A stretch of 46,128 nucleotides of DNA from Heliobacteriaceae bacterium (GTDB lineage: Bacteria > Cyanobacteriota > Vampirovibrionia > Gastranaerophilales > Gastranaerophilaceae). The notes beneath the pieces were generated by a model. The model did no database searches. It was not told where the DNA came from and was given only the letters and a program-made list of their open reading frames with translations. Position numbers and translations under genes: made by a program. How positions within the stretch are numbered: position 1 is the stretch's first letter; the number at the start of each line of letters is the position of its first letter. The stretch lies in assembly GCA_031265495.1 (NCBI GenBank), contig JAISCP010000021.1, positions 1 to 46,128 of the forward strand, written 5' to 3'. Of this stretch, positions 36,520 through 46,128 are shown one piece after another.

Positions 36520-37983
36520 ATGCTGCAATGGCTGAAAAAACGTAAAAAAATCGTAGAACAAATCGGTATAGTATTCTTGTTTGCCGTGCTTATTCCGATG
36601 AGCGTGAGCGGTTTTATCATCAATAACATAAACCAGCAGTCTATGCGTTACCAGCTTCGTGAATCCGCCGTGCTGATTGCAAACATGGTCTCCGATGAAG
36701 TGGAATTCTTTATTAAAACCGCCGGACAGGATTTGGAAGAACTTCCTAAAGACGAACTTTTCCGTTCGCTCAAGGATGAAAAGCGCCAAATCTATATTCT
36801 GTCGGGAAACGGCAAGCTCCTTGCCGCACACAATTACAAAGAACAAGACTTCCAAAAAACAATATCGTATCTTCCGAAAAAACTCAAAAAAAATACTCCC
36901 GTAATCTTTGGCCGTGTAAAAAACCAGCCGCTGGTTTATGTAAACAAAGATAAGCCGGATATTACAATTATTGTGAATACAACCGCGCCTGTTTCCCGCA
37001 GAGCAATCGACCACAACAGCTTTAAGATTATTTTGTCGGTTCTTGCGGCGACTTTTACCATTATATTTATTGTTGCGCTATACATTTACTACCTGTATAT
37101 CAACATCCGGCAGCTCTTTAAAGGGATAATCGCAATTTCCAAAGGCAACTACAGCAGGCAGATAAGACTTTTGATAACAGCATTCACGCCTCATGAAATT
37201 GTTTTTCTTGCAATGGAATTCAACCGCATGGCAAGCGAAATCCAGAAAGCAGACAGGAAATTAAAAGAAAATAACGATGAACTCAAGCGTCTGGACGAGT
37301 TCCGCTCAAACCTCATTGACACCGTAAGTCATGAATTGCGTACGCCGCTGACCAGTATTCAGGGCTATGCATCGCGTCTTATGCGGCAGGATATTCAAAT
37401 CGACGACGAGACCCGCCTGAAATCTTTGAGGATAATTAAAGAGCAGTCGGAAATTCTCAAACACCTGATTGACGACCTGTTAACTATTCCCGATATTGAA
37501 GGAATGCGCCTCCGGACGGTAATCGAACCCGTATGGCTGCCGCAAGCCCTTGAGGAGTCTGTATTACTGGTTAAAAATAAAGAAAACAAAGAAATTATTT
37601 TTAATATAAGCAAAGATTTCCCTCAAATCAGCGCGGATAAAGGGCGTCTGGTGCAGGTGCTCGTGAACCTTCTGGAAAATGCCGTCAAATACGCAAATTC
37701 CGGCAGCAAAATCACTGTTGACGCAGCAGTGCAAAAGAAATTCGCAAAGATTTTTATCAAAAACGAATGTGAAGTTATTCCGCCTAAAACATTAAAAAAG
37801 CTTTTCGATAAATTCATACGGCTTGACAATAACACCACAAGAACCACACGCGGCACAGGTTTGGGACTGTTTATAGTGAAGGGCTTAATCGAGGCTATGA
37901 ACGGAAAAATTTCGTTGTCATCCGGCAAAAACTGCGGTTTTTGCGTTGAAATCAAACTTCCGCCGGCAAAGGTGAAAGTATGA
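36520..37983 (+). CDS. Membrane sensor histidine kinase
   Basis: Two transmembrane segments, HAMP-like region, DTVSHELRTPLTSIQGYASRL, LLENAVKYA, GTGLGLFIVKGLIE. Confidence 0.95.
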   Translation: MLQWLKKRKKIVEQIGIVFLFAVLIPMSVSGFIINNINQQSMRYQLRESAVLIANMVSDEVEFFIKTAGQDLEELPKDELFRSLKDEKRQIYILSGNGKLLAAHNYKEQDFQKTISYLPKKLKKNTPVIFGRVKNQPLVYVNKDKPDITIIVNTTAPVSRRAIDHNSFKIILSVLAATFTIIFIVALYIYYLYINIRQLFKGIIAISKGNYSRQIRLLITAFTPHEIVFLAMEFNRMASEIQKADRKLKENNDELKRLDEFRSNLIDTVSHELRTPLTSIQGYASRLMRQDIQIDDETRLKSLRIIKEQSEILKHLIDDLLTIPDIEGMRLRTVIEPVWLPQALEESVLLVKNKENKEIIFNISKDFPQISADKGRLVQVLVNLLENAVKYANSGSKITVDAAVQKKFAKIFIKNECEVIPPKTLKKLFDKFIRLDNNTTRTTRGTGLGLFIVKGLIEAMNGKISLSSGKNCGFCVEIKLPPAKVKV

Positions 37984-38450
37984 TGTTACGGGCAATAGAA
38001 CTTGCAAAAAAAGCGCACGGTGAAATTCCGGTCGGTGCGGTAATTGTACAGGACGGAAAAATAATCGCATCCGCCTGCAACAGAAAAGAGGAATTGAATG
38101 ACGTAAGCGCGCATGCAGAAATTCTGGCAATCCGTGAGGCGGAACGCATACTCGGCAGGTGGCGGCTTGAAGACTGCACAATGTACGTAACCCTTGAACC
38201 CTGCCCCATGTGCGCTTGGGCAATTATTAACGCCCGGTTAAAAGCCGTTTATTTTGGTTCTTATGATGCAAACTACGGGGCTTTAGGCTCTGCAATTGAT
38301 TTACGTCCGCTTATAAATTCAAAACTTCAGGTCTGCGGCGGGATTATGGAGGATGAGTGCAATGAAATTCTGGACGATTATTTTGCAAAAAAAAGGTTAA
38401 CCCTCTCCCTGCGGGAGAGGGTGCAAACACTTAGTGAAACCGAAGGTTGA
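37980..38450 (+). CDS. tadA: tRNA-specific adenosine deaminase TadA with a repeat-encoded C-terminal tail
   Basis: HAEILAIREAE, VTLEPCPMCAWAIINARL; last ~17 residues (LTLSLRERVQTLSETEG) are encoded by a family B repeat. Confidence 0.93.
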   Translation: MMLRAIELAKKAHGEIPVGAVIVQDGKIIASACNRKEELNDVSAHAEILAIREAERILGRWRLEDCTMYVTLEPCPMCAWAIINARLKAVYFGSYDANYGALGSAIDLRPLINSKLQVCGGIMEDECNEILDDYFAKKRLTLSLRERVQTLSETEG

Positions 38451-38593
38451 GCTTAGTGTTTGGGGTGAGGGGGCAGGCATAGGCAGGACATGTACTCTGC
38501 ACAAGTTTTATTCGGTTCTGCGCCACCTCACCTGAATTTCTAAATTCACACTTTGTGTTCATTAAGAAATTCATCCTCTCCTGTAAGGAGAGG
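38399..38593. repeat. Composite family B repeat overlapping the 3' end of tadA
   Basis: aaccctctccctgcgggagagggtgcaaacacttagtgaaaccgaaggttgagcttagtgtttgggg...ctcacctgaatttctaaattcac...aagaaattcatcctctcctgtaaggagagg. Confidence 0.88.
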
Positions 38594-38662
38594 TCGTTAA
38601 CCTTTCAACTAATTTAGCTATACCTCTTAATTTCCTAATCACTTAGCCGCCTTCTCCCGCCG

Positions 38663-38761
38663 CGTCATTGCGAGCGACCAACGGGAGCGCGGCAATCCAG
38701 TAAATTCACTGTTTTGACTGGATTGCTTCGTTGCTTGCTGTGCAAGCTCCTCGCAATGACG
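38663..38761. repeat. Family A palindromic repeat
   Basis: cgtcattgcgagcgaccaacgg...gctcctcgcaatgacg. Confidence 0.9.
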
Positions 38762-38830
38762 TTATCAATAAAACCCTCCATTAGAGACTAGCGCCTATTT
38801 CAACCTTTCAACCCTTCAACTAATTTAAAC

Positions 38831-38855
38831 AAAAGACCGGTAATACCGGTCTTAA
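38831..38855. terminator. Hairpin terminator downstream of 38885..39295
   Basis: aagaccggtaataccggtctt perfect inverted repeat with A/T-rich flanks. Confidence 0.65.
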
Positions 38856-38884
38856 AATTGTGAGTAAATGTTTATTTATAAGTT

Positions 38885-39295
38885 TTAACTGAATAGTTTT
38901 TCAAATTCCGCGAATTCGGACGACCCGAACAATGCTTCTGCGCGGCCTGCCGTAATCGCATCATCAATTGTACCTTCCGCGCCTTTAACAATCTTAGCCA
39001 CAGAAGCCACCTTTAACGGCGTAAAATATCTGCTGACATCCACTCCCTCAGGCAGCAAAGACGCTAATTCTCTGCACTGCGCAATATCTTCCGCGTGAAA
39101 AGATTTTGCAACAGCGGTTCTGCCTTGAATTTCCAGACCGGCAAGCGCATTTGCTTCGGTTTCTTCTTTCAAATGCACCTGCGGCGTTTCGATTCCTTTT
39201 TCCTCTTTTGTTTCTTTTGCTTCCGCCGGTTTAATCCCTAATTTACCCGGCGCAACACTTTTGTTAAATTTTCCGTTGATTCCTTCAAATGCCAT
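38885..39295 (-). CDS. Hypothetical protein, lineage-specific
   Basis: MAFEGINGKFNKSVAPGKLG...; start reassigned from 39322. Confidence 0.65.
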   Translation of the reverse strand: MAFEGINGKFNKSVAPGKLGIKPAEAKETKEEKGIETPQVHLKEETEANALAGLEIQGRTAVAKSFHAEDIAQCRELASLLPEGVDVSRYFTPLKVASVAKIVKGAEGTIDDAITAGRAEALFGSSEFAEFEKLFS

Positions 39296-39467
39296 TTTTT
39301 CCATTCTCCATGTTTTACTCACATAATATATATCGGCATTTTTTTAATAAACTTTAATGATTTATCTAATTTTAGGGTTATTTTGTTACAAAAATTAACA
39401 AAAGACCGGCATGTCTTTGAAATTGTAGGCGCTTGACAAATTGTACACTTTAGCTTACAATGTGTGT

Positions 39468-39794
39468 ATGAAAGAAATCGTATATTTCAAACTTGAAAAT
39501 GGCAAAGAACCGGTTGATGAATGGATAAGTTCTCTTGATATAAGAACCCAATCAAGAATTTATTCAAGACTTGAAAGAATATCGCAAGGTAATTACGGCG
39601 ATGTCAAAAAGCTTACAAACAGTGAATTATCTGAAATTAGGCTTGCTTTGGGCAAAGGATACAGAATATATTATGCAGAGGTTGAAAATATAATTATTTT
39701 ACTTATCAATGCCGGTGATAAATCCACTCAAATATCCGATATTAAAAAAGCGAATAAATATTTTATATTATGGAAGGAACAAAGCAATGAATAA
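39468..39794 (+). CDS. RelE/HigB-like toxin (phage Gp49-like family)
   Basis: MKEIVYFKLENGKEPVDEWISSLDIRTQSRIYSRLERISQGNYGDVKKLTNSELSEIRLALGKGYRIYY... Confidence 0.88.
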   Translation: MKEIVYFKLENGKEPVDEWISSLDIRTQSRIYSRLERISQGNYGDVKKLTNSELSEIRLALGKGYRIYYAEVENIIILLINAGDKSTQISDIKKANKYFILWKEQSNE

Positions 39795-40092
39795 ATACCA
39801 GAGTAATAAATCATTTGAAGAACATATAACAGAATTTTTGCAGCAACCCGGAGTTATACCGGAATTTTTGAATGTTGCTCTTGAAGATTACGTAAAAGAC
39901 GGTGATTTTAATTCTTTTTATAAATCTCTTGAATACGTTGTTAAAGCCCGCGAGGGTGTTACCGGGCTTGCTAAAAAGACAAAGCTGAGCCGGACTACGT
40001 TGTATGACATATTTAACAATAAAAAAGAGCCGAAAGTTATAACCCTTGCAAAAATCTTAGATGAATTGGGATTAAAACTTCAGGTAGCTTAA
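39787..40092 (+). CDS. HigA-like addiction-module antitoxin (HTH)
   Basis: EGVTGLAKKTKLSRTTLYDIFNNKKEPKVITLAKILDELGLKLQV; 8-nt overlap with the toxin. Confidence 0.88.
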   Translation: MNKYQSNKSFEEHITEFLQQPGVIPEFLNVALEDYVKDGDFNSFYKSLEYVVKAREGVTGLAKKTKLSRTTLYDIFNNKKEPKVITLAKILDELGLKLQVA

Positions 40093-40112
40093 AAATCGTT
40101 ACAGAAATTAAC

Positions 40113-40136
40113 AAAAGACCGGCATGCCGGTCTTTG
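40113..40136. terminator. Bidirectional hairpin terminator between the antitoxin and the convergent gene
   Basis: AAAGACCGGCATGCCGGTCTTT perfect 22-nt palindrome between convergent stops. Confidence 0.7.
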
Positions 40137-40164
40137 AGTCTGTGAGTTAATGGTTGTTTAAAAT

Positions 40165-40587
40165 TTATGCAAAATATGCATCTGGCGGAAAACCGCCTTG
40201 TTTATAAAGGTTTATAACATTTTTTGTTGCACCATGAAGTCCGCCCGGTTTAAATGCTTCCGGCTCCTTATAATTAGCAAGTATGCCTACTTGTACAGCC
40301 TTGTGTCTTTTTTCAGTAACCAGTTCGTTCATTCTTTCTGTTAATTTATCTAAAGTATTAAAATATGGAAGCTGTGCAATTCTTGTCTCTACGGTTTGTT
40401 GCGGGTTTGTATGAAGAGTTACTATTCCTTCATATGGTGAAGTATTTTCTGTTGTTACTTCCGGAGCCGGCTTTTGCTTGAAGTCGACAGTTGACGCAGT
40501 TGTTTCCACAGTTGTAGTCTTAGATGCAGCATCGTATTTTAATCCTGTTATAGTAATAGGTGTAATAGGTGGGATCTCTGGTGCCAT
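40165..40587 (-). CDS. Hypothetical protein, lineage-specific
   Basis: 140-aa ORF, AAAGGAGAATGG-ATG ribosome-binding region. Confidence 0.65.
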   Translation of the reverse strand: MAPEIPPITPITITGLKYDAASKTTTVETTASTVDFKQKPAPEVTTENTSPYEGIVTLHTNPQQTVETRIAQLPYFNTLDKLTERMNELVTEKRHKAVQVGILANYKEPEAFKPGGLHGATKNVINLYKQGGFPPDAYFA

Positions 40588-40884
40588 AATTCCATTCTCC
40601 TTTATTTTACTCTTTTTCTCTTAATTCATTTCCAAAAAAATGATTTTCATACTTATATAAAGTATTTTCATATCTAAAAATTGCGTAATCCATATATATT
40701 ACTTGCATATTTTGTTACAAAAATTAACATTTGAAGATGTCATGACAACCGTTCGCATCTCTGAATTAACGGCGCTTTTCAACCTAAATAAACACAGCTT
40801 TTTGAATTTTGAACATTATACCTTTGACCAATTTTGTAATAGAAAATAATTTGGTAATATAAACGTGAAGAGGTTGGAGTCATT

Positions 40885-41124
40885 ATGAAAAACAAGAAAT
40901 TAACAGAAAGAGAACGTGAAGTACTGGAGCTTCTGGCAGAGAACCAAACTAACCAGGATATAGCCCAAAAGTTGATTATAACAAGCCATACCGTAAAAGC
41001 CCACGTCAGCTCTATACTGAGAAAATTAGAAGTTAAAAACCGCATGGCAGCGGTTCTTCTGATAAACGGGATAAATACTAAGAATACATCGATTAATCCT
41101 CATCGAGACTTAATACCGCCATAA
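40885..41124 (+). CDS. Stand-alone LuxR/GerE-type HTH protein (79 aa)
   Basis: [53 protein letters not shown]. Confidence 0.85.
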   Translation: MKNKKLTEREREVLELLAENQTNQDIAQKLIITSHTVKAHVSSILRKLEVKNRMAAVLLINGINTKNTSINPHRDLIPP

Positions 41125-42895
41125 AAGCTTCCTGCGGTACTTCTACGCGTCCTATGGATTTCATGCGCTTTTTGCCTTTTTTCTGTTTTTCAAGAAGTTT
41201 GCGCTTGCGGGAAATATCTCCGCCGTAACACTTATCCAAAACATTTTTACGCATAGCTTTAATATTTGTACGTGCTATTACGCGGCCGCCGATTGCCGCC
41301 TGAATAGGAACTTCAAACATCTGGCGCGGAATAATATCCTTTAATTTCGCCGTTAACTTCTGTCCGATATGGTAAGCGCTGTCATTATGGCAGATTACCG
41401 AAAGCGCATCGACCACTTCATTTGCAAGCAGTATATCTAATTTTACGAGGTTTGAGCGTTTATAATCATGGAATTCATAATCCATGCTTGCATAACCTTT
41501 GGAGCGTGATTTCAACTGGTCGTAAAAATCAGTAATAACCTCACTCAGCGGAATTTCATACTCCAAACTTGCGCGGATTTTATCAAGGTAAGACATATTG
41601 ACAAAAATTCCCCGCTTTGTCTGCGCTAAATCCATTAAAGTACCTACATAATCGTTCGGGGTTATAATCGAAACTTTTACATAAGGCTCCTCAATATAAT
41701 CCCGGACATTTGCGGGCGGAAGGTTTGCAGGGTTATCAATTTCAACTGTTTCGCCGTTTGTTTTACAGACTTTGTAAATTACGGAAGGCGCCGTTGTGAC
41801 AAGAGACAAGTCGTATTCGCGTTCAAGGCGTTCCTGAGCAATTTCCATGTGAAGCATTCCCAAAAACCCGCAGCGAAACCCAAAACCCAGTGCAGAGGAG
41901 GTTTCAGGTTCAAAGGTAATACTGCTGTCGTTGAGTTTTAATTTTTCCAGCGCTTCTTTTAAATCATGATATTCATCATTATCAACCGGGTACATGCCGG
42001 AAAACACCATCGGTAACGCTTCTTTGTAACCCGGCAGCGGTTCTTTCGCGGGTTTGTCCGCGCTTGTGATTGTGTCGCCCACAAAGCGCGTTAATTCTTT
42101 AATAGAGCCGGCAAAATATCCCACATCCCCGCAAACAAGCTCGTCCGCCTGAACACGATTAGGAGTAAGATAACCCAGCTCCACTACTTCATAGTCTTTA
42201 CCAGACGCCATAAATTTAACCTTATCGCCTGTTTTCATTTTGCCGTCAACAATTTTGAAAAAACAGAGCGTTCCCAAATACTGGTCATAGGCGCTGTCGA
42301 AAACAAGCGCCCGAAGCGGTTTATCCGAAGTATCCTCCGGCGGCGGAATAAAATCCACAACAGCCTCGAGAACTTCCTCAATGCCAATTCCCGCCTTTGC
42401 GCTTACCGGAATAGCCATAGAGGCATCAATACCGAGAATTTCCTCAATTTCTCCGCGTACGCGCTCAACATCAGCGGAAGGCAGGTCTATTTTGTTAATT
42501 ACCGGAATGATTTCGAGATTCTGCTCAACGGCAAGGTAGACGTTCGCAAGCGTCTGCGCCTCAACTCCCTGTGTGGAATCAACAATCAGCAAAGCGCCCT
42601 CGCACGCGGCTAGCGAACGCGAAACCTCGTACGAAAAATCTACATGTCCGGGTGTGTCTATCAGGTTTAAAACATAGTTTTTATTATTTTTTGCTTTGTA
42701 ATTCATCCGTGCGGCATTAAGCTTAATTGTAATCCCTCTTTCGCGCTCAATATCCATAGAATCCAAAATCTGGTTTTGCATATCGCGCCGGGCAACCGTT
42801 CCCGTATATTCAAGCAATCTGTCGGCAAGCGTTGATTTTCCGTGATCAATGTGGGCAATTATACAAAAATTCCGTACATTCTCTCTGTATTTCAT
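41093..42895 (-). CDS. lepA: Elongation factor 4 (LepA)
   Basis: [76 protein letters not shown]; 600 aa. Confidence 0.97.
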   Translation of the reverse strand: MKYRENVRNFCIIAHIDHGKSTLADRLLEYTGTVARRDMQNQILDSMDIERERGITIKLNAARMNYKAKNNKNYVLNLIDTPGHVDFSYEVSRSLAACEGALLIVDSTQGVEAQTLANVYLAVEQNLEIIPVINKIDLPSADVERVRGEIEEILGIDASMAIPVSAKAGIGIEEVLEAVVDFIPPPEDTSDKPLRALVFDSAYDQYLGTLCFFKIVDGKMKTGDKVKFMASGKDYEVVELGYLTPNRVQADELVCGDVGYFAGSIKELTRFVGDTITSADKPAKEPLPGYKEALPMVFSGMYPVDNDEYHDLKEALEKLKLNDSSITFEPETSSALGFGFRCGFLGMLHMEIAQERLEREYDLSLVTTAPSVIYKVCKTNGETVEIDNPANLPPANVRDYIEEPYVKVSIITPNDYVGTLMDLAQTKRGIFVNMSYLDKIRASLEYEIPLSEVITDFYDQLKSRSKGYASMDYEFHDYKRSNLVKLDILLANEVVDALSVICHNDSAYHIGQKLTAKLKDIIPRQMFEVPIQAAIGGRVIARTNIKAMRKNVLDKCYGGDISRKRKLLEKQKKGKKRMKSIGRVEVPQEAFMAVLSLDED

Positions 42896-43033
42896 AATTA
42901 GTATTATATAACAAAATCAACAGAATATCCCAAATTCCGCTTTGCCGCTGCGTACAAAGTTGTGTTAAGTTTTTTAATGGTAATATAGCGGAACCTTGTA
43001 AATTTAATGTTTCTATAATAGCTTTAAGAAATC

Positions 43034-43951
43034 ATGAAGTGCGCAGTTTTATTTTTAATATTCAACAGGCTTGACAAGGCCAAAGCGGTTTTTGCCGAGA
43101 TTAAAAAAGCCAAGCCGCCCAAACTGTATATTGCCTCTGACGGCGCACGCGCAAATATTAAAGGCGAAAAAGAAGCAGTAGAAAACATACGCAGACAGGT
43201 TTTAGACAATATTGACTGGGGCTGCGATGTAAAAACTCTTTTCCGCAATGAAAATCTGGGCTGCGGAATAGCCGTATCAGAAGCTGTTACGTGGTTTTTT
43301 GAACATGAGGAGCAAGGAATAATCCTTGAAGACGATTGCGTACCTTCACAGACTTTTTTCACATTCTGCGATGAACTTTTAGACAAATATAAAGACAACA
43401 AAGAGATTTGGACAATAGCCGGCGCTAATCCCGCCGGTGAAACAGAAAGCAAATACTCTTATATATTTTCAAAAATTTTCGCAGGCTGGGGCTGGGCAGC
43501 ATGGGCAGACCGCTGGCAGCATTATTCGTATAATTTAACAGGGTATGATGAAAGTTTTATTGATGAGTTTAGCAGCAAACCGCATATAAGAAAATTTTAT
43601 AAGAAAAAATTTCAAGCTTTCAATTATCCCGGACACTTTAACAACTGGGACTGGCAGGCTCAATTCATGGTAATGCGCAGCAAAGGATTAAACATACATC
43701 CGGTTAAAAACTTGGTAACAAATATAGGAGAGGACGGCTATCATTGTCAGAGAAGTAAAAATCATCCTTTATTAAACAAAAAACATTACGATTTAGAAAC
43801 CGTTATTCACCCGCCGCAAGTTATCTGTGACGACAAATATACCGATTTTTTGATAAAACTGCACTGCGGCAGCGGGAACAGGCTGCTGAAATTCCTGTGC
43901 TGGTTCATTCCGGGCAAAAGCCTGCGGTATAAACTAAGAAGAGCAGGCTGA
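43034..43951 (+). CDS. GT-A-fold glycosyltransferase-like protein (HlpA-like)
   Basis: VLFLIFNRLDKAKAVFAEIKKAKPPKLYIASDGAR, NLGCGIAVSEAVTWFF...GIILEDDCVPS. Confidence 0.8.
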   Translation: MKCAVLFLIFNRLDKAKAVFAEIKKAKPPKLYIASDGARANIKGEKEAVENIRRQVLDNIDWGCDVKTLFRNENLGCGIAVSEAVTWFFEHEEQGIILEDDCVPSQTFFTFCDELLDKYKDNKEIWTIAGANPAGETESKYSYIFSKIFAGWGWAAWADRWQHYSYNLTGYDESFIDEFSSKPHIRKFYKKKFQAFNYPGHFNNWDWQAQFMVMRSKGLNIHPVKNLVTNIGEDGYHCQRSKNHPLLNKKHYDLETVIHPPQVICDDKYTDFLIKLHCGSGNRLLKFLCWFIPGKSLRYKLRRAG

Positions 43952-44195
43952 CACGGGCCCAAAACACTGTGCTCTACCCGAGATTTATTCGGTTTTGCGC
44001 CATCTCACCTGAATTTCTAAACTACCCCACCCCGAAATCTGCGGCAAATGCGTTCGCTTCGCTTGCGCCTGCTGCCGCAAAGATTTCGACCCTCCCTCAA
44101 GGGGAGGGTAATCTAACCCTTCAACCTTTCAACCCTATTTACTATTTACTAGGGCGTGTCGACATTGAATATAAAAACATAATGCTGAGCGTCAC

Positions 44196-44341
44196 GTCAT
44201 CCTGAACTTGTTTCAGGATCTGACACATGACAAATCAAACTATCTTCTCAATTTTATTTCAGCATCTGTACGGGGGAGAAAACTTTACAGAAATTGTATA
44301 TTTTTATCGGTGGCCAGATCCTGAAACAAGTTCAGGATGAC
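44196..44341. mobile_element. MITE-like non-coding element with perfect 27-bp inverted termini
   Basis: gtcatcctgaacttgtttcaggatctg ... cagatcctgaaacaagttcaggatgac. Confidence 0.65.
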
Positions 44342-44462
44342 AAAGAGGCTGTTCCCTCTTTCCTATTTACTATTTACTAATTTCATTACAAAAGGGAATT
44401 GATAATTTTTTTTTTTGTAAGATTATGTTATTATTAATTTTATTCGGAGGAACAACAAAAGA

Positions 44463-45683
44463 ATGAGAAACATTATGAGAAAAAGTTTTATATTTTTGAA
44501 TGCATTTATAATTTTATTTGGTATTATTATTCACAACAATGTGTTTGCATACAGCCCCACTGACTTATACGACAATGTCTGGCGTCTTATTAATACAAAA
44601 TTTGTAGACCAGACCAACAATTCACAAGACTGGAGCAAATGGCGCCATAAATATGATAAACGAATTCAAACGAACGAAGACGCCTATGTGGCGATTAACA
44701 CAATGATTGCAAGCCTGAATGACCCTTATACAAAGTTTCTTGACCCGAAAGAATTCGCTGACGAAACAAATTCTATTAAGGGTTCGTTAAAGGGCATTGG
44801 TATTCAGATAGGCGTTAAAGACGGCAAGTTAATGGTTATTGCGCCAATTGAAGACACACCGGCGGAAAAAGCAGGCTTAATTGCGGATGATGAAATCCTT
44901 GAAATTGACAGCGAAAGCACAAAAGGGATTACTGTGGACAAGGCGGCGGACAAAATTCGCGGCAAAGAAGGCACTCAGGTAACTCTCTTAATCAAACGCA
45001 AAGATACGGAGCCAAAATATTACACCATTACCCGCGCGGAAATAGAAATTAAATCAATTTCCCAAAAAATGCCGATTGAAGTTTCTCTTCCTGACGGCAT
45101 TGCTTATATAAGATTAAGTTCGTTCATAAGCCGTAATGCGGCAAAAGAATTCAGCGACATTTTAAACCGGACAAAGGACAAAAAAGGCTATATTATAGAC
45201 CTTCGTTCAAATCCGGGCGGGCTTTTAACAAACGCCATTTATATTTCGGACATGTTTCTTGACGGCGGAACCATAGTAAGCACGGTAGACCGGGAGGGTT
45301 ACAAGGAAACCCAGAGGGCAACGCGCGGGGCTTTAACAAAAAAACCCGTTGTTGTATTAATCAATAAAGGTTCGGCGTCCGCAAGCGAAATCTTCTCGGG
45401 CGCAATGAAAGACAACAACCGGGCGGTAATTGTGGGTGAACAGTCTTTTGGCAAAGGTTTGGTTCAGGAGATTAACAGGCTTCCGTACGAGGCGGGGATT
45501 AATATTACCATCCAAAAATACTTAACTCCAAACGGCACGGATATTAACAAAAAAGGGATTACGCCCAATATTGTAGTGGAGCTGACCGAAGAAAACGTCA
45601 AAAATAAAGATGATGTTCAGATGAAAAAAGCAATTGAGATATTACAGAAAACAATAAACGGACAGGCTGTCGCGGCAAATTAG
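44463..45683 (+). CDS. ctpA: S41-family C-terminal processing peptidase with PDZ domain
   Basis: Signal peptide; PDZ GIGIQIGVKDGKLMVIAPIEDTPAEKAGL; KGSASASEIFSGAMKDNNRAVIVGEQSFGKGLVQ. Confidence 0.95.
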   Translation: MRNIMRKSFIFLNAFIILFGIIIHNNVFAYSPTDLYDNVWRLINTKFVDQTNNSQDWSKWRHKYDKRIQTNEDAYVAINTMIASLNDPYTKFLDPKEFADETNSIKGSLKGIGIQIGVKDGKLMVIAPIEDTPAEKAGLIADDEILEIDSESTKGITVDKAADKIRGKEGTQVTLLIKRKDTEPKYYTITRAEIEIKSISQKMPIEVSLPDGIAYIRLSSFISRNAAKEFSDILNRTKDKKGYIIDLRSNPGGLLTNAIYISDMFLDGGTIVSTVDREGYKETQRATRGALTKKPVVVLINKGSASASEIFSGAMKDNNRAVIVGEQSFGKGLVQEINRLPYEAGINITIQKYLTPNGTDINKKGITPNIVVELTEENVKNKDDVQMKKAIEILQKTINGQAVAAN

Positions 45684-45800
45684 TAAATAGTAAACAGGAA
45701 TGAGGAAACAGTCTCTCACGCCATAACCTCTCCTGTCATGCTGATATAAGTGATTAGGTAAATAGGAATGAAGAAACAGCCTCTCACACCATAATCGCCA

Positions 45801-45981
45801 CGTCATCCTGAACTTGTTTCAGGATCTGTCCACCGATAAAATATACAATTTCCGTAAGCTTTACTTCCCCGTACAGAAGGCAGATGCTGAAACAGCGGAT
45901 TTCGGCGGGCGTGAAACGTCCATAGTGAGCAAAACCACGCTTTTGCGAACTGCCGATAATCCAAGACAAGTTCAGCATGAC
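45801..45981. mobile_element. Second, diverged copy of the 44196-44341 element, inner part in opposite orientation
   Basis: gtcatcctgaacttgtttcaggatctgtccaccgataaaatatacaattt...ccgtacagaaggcagatgctgaa...gacaagttcagcatgac. Confidence 0.55.
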
Positions 45982-46037
45982 AGAAAGGTTGTTGCTATGT
46001 GTTTGGCAGGGCAGGTGCTGAGCATCTCTTTATTATT

Positions 46038-46110
46038 CCCCTCTCCATACGGGAGAGGATGAATTTCTTGATGAACACGCAGTGTGAATTTAGAAATTCA
46101 GGTGAGGGGG
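46038..46110. repeat. Family B GAATTTC module, adjoining the window end
   Basis: cccctctccatacgggagaggatgaatttcttgatgaacacgcagtgtgaatttagaaattcaggtgaggggg. Confidence 0.8.
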
Positions 46111-46128
46111 CAATTAAGCTTTACTGCC

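Noticed and set aside
36301-37014. 237-aa - strand ORF antisense to the response regulator and kinase genes
   Set aside because: Both sense genes are canonical; the antisense product looks like a reverse-frame artefact.

Overview
The window reads as a chromosomal segment from a bacterium with single housekeeping genes separated by spacers packed with repeats. Marker families suggest a non-photosynthetic Cyanobacteria relative (Melainabacteria/Vampirovibrionia, Gastranaerophilales-like). This is an inference from the FTLAEVLITLG prepilins and an LdpA-like protein. Recognisable genes include rel/spoT, gatB, folP, mfd, a PrsA/SurA-type PPIase, ispF, ogt, hisS, rpsA, valS, fabI, a response regulator/histidine kinase pair, tadA, lepA, an S41 protease, a GH13 amylase-like enzyme, a class-A beta-lactamase-fold protein, a HigBA-type toxin-antitoxin pair, and several lineage-specific proteins. 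No rRNA, tRNA, CRISPR array or transposase gene was recognised. The strongest candidate for something new is a pair of prepilin loci (about 14.07-15.08 kb and 24.26-25.33 kb). Each has a near-identical upstream cassette: promoter, Shine-Dalgarno, a short leader ORF and a 14-15 nt poly-G tract. Reading both strands by hand, a single +1 G (or -2 G) change would fuse each leader in frame, through an inserted repeat, to the FTLAEVLITL prepilin. This suggests phase-variable pilin expression, with different repeat composites sitting between leader and mature pilin. A second notable signal is a 20-bp near-palindrome (2219-2238) whose ends are the start codons of two divergent genes; it contains overlapping extended -10 boxes on both strands, predicting a bidirectional promoter with two leaderless mRNAs. 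Other points of interest are a modular repeat family with swappable stem-loops, repeats recruited into coding sequence (tadA tail, prepilin leaders, stop codons), a toxin-antitoxin module bracketed by direct repeats, and a MITE-like element with perfect 27-bp inverted ends.
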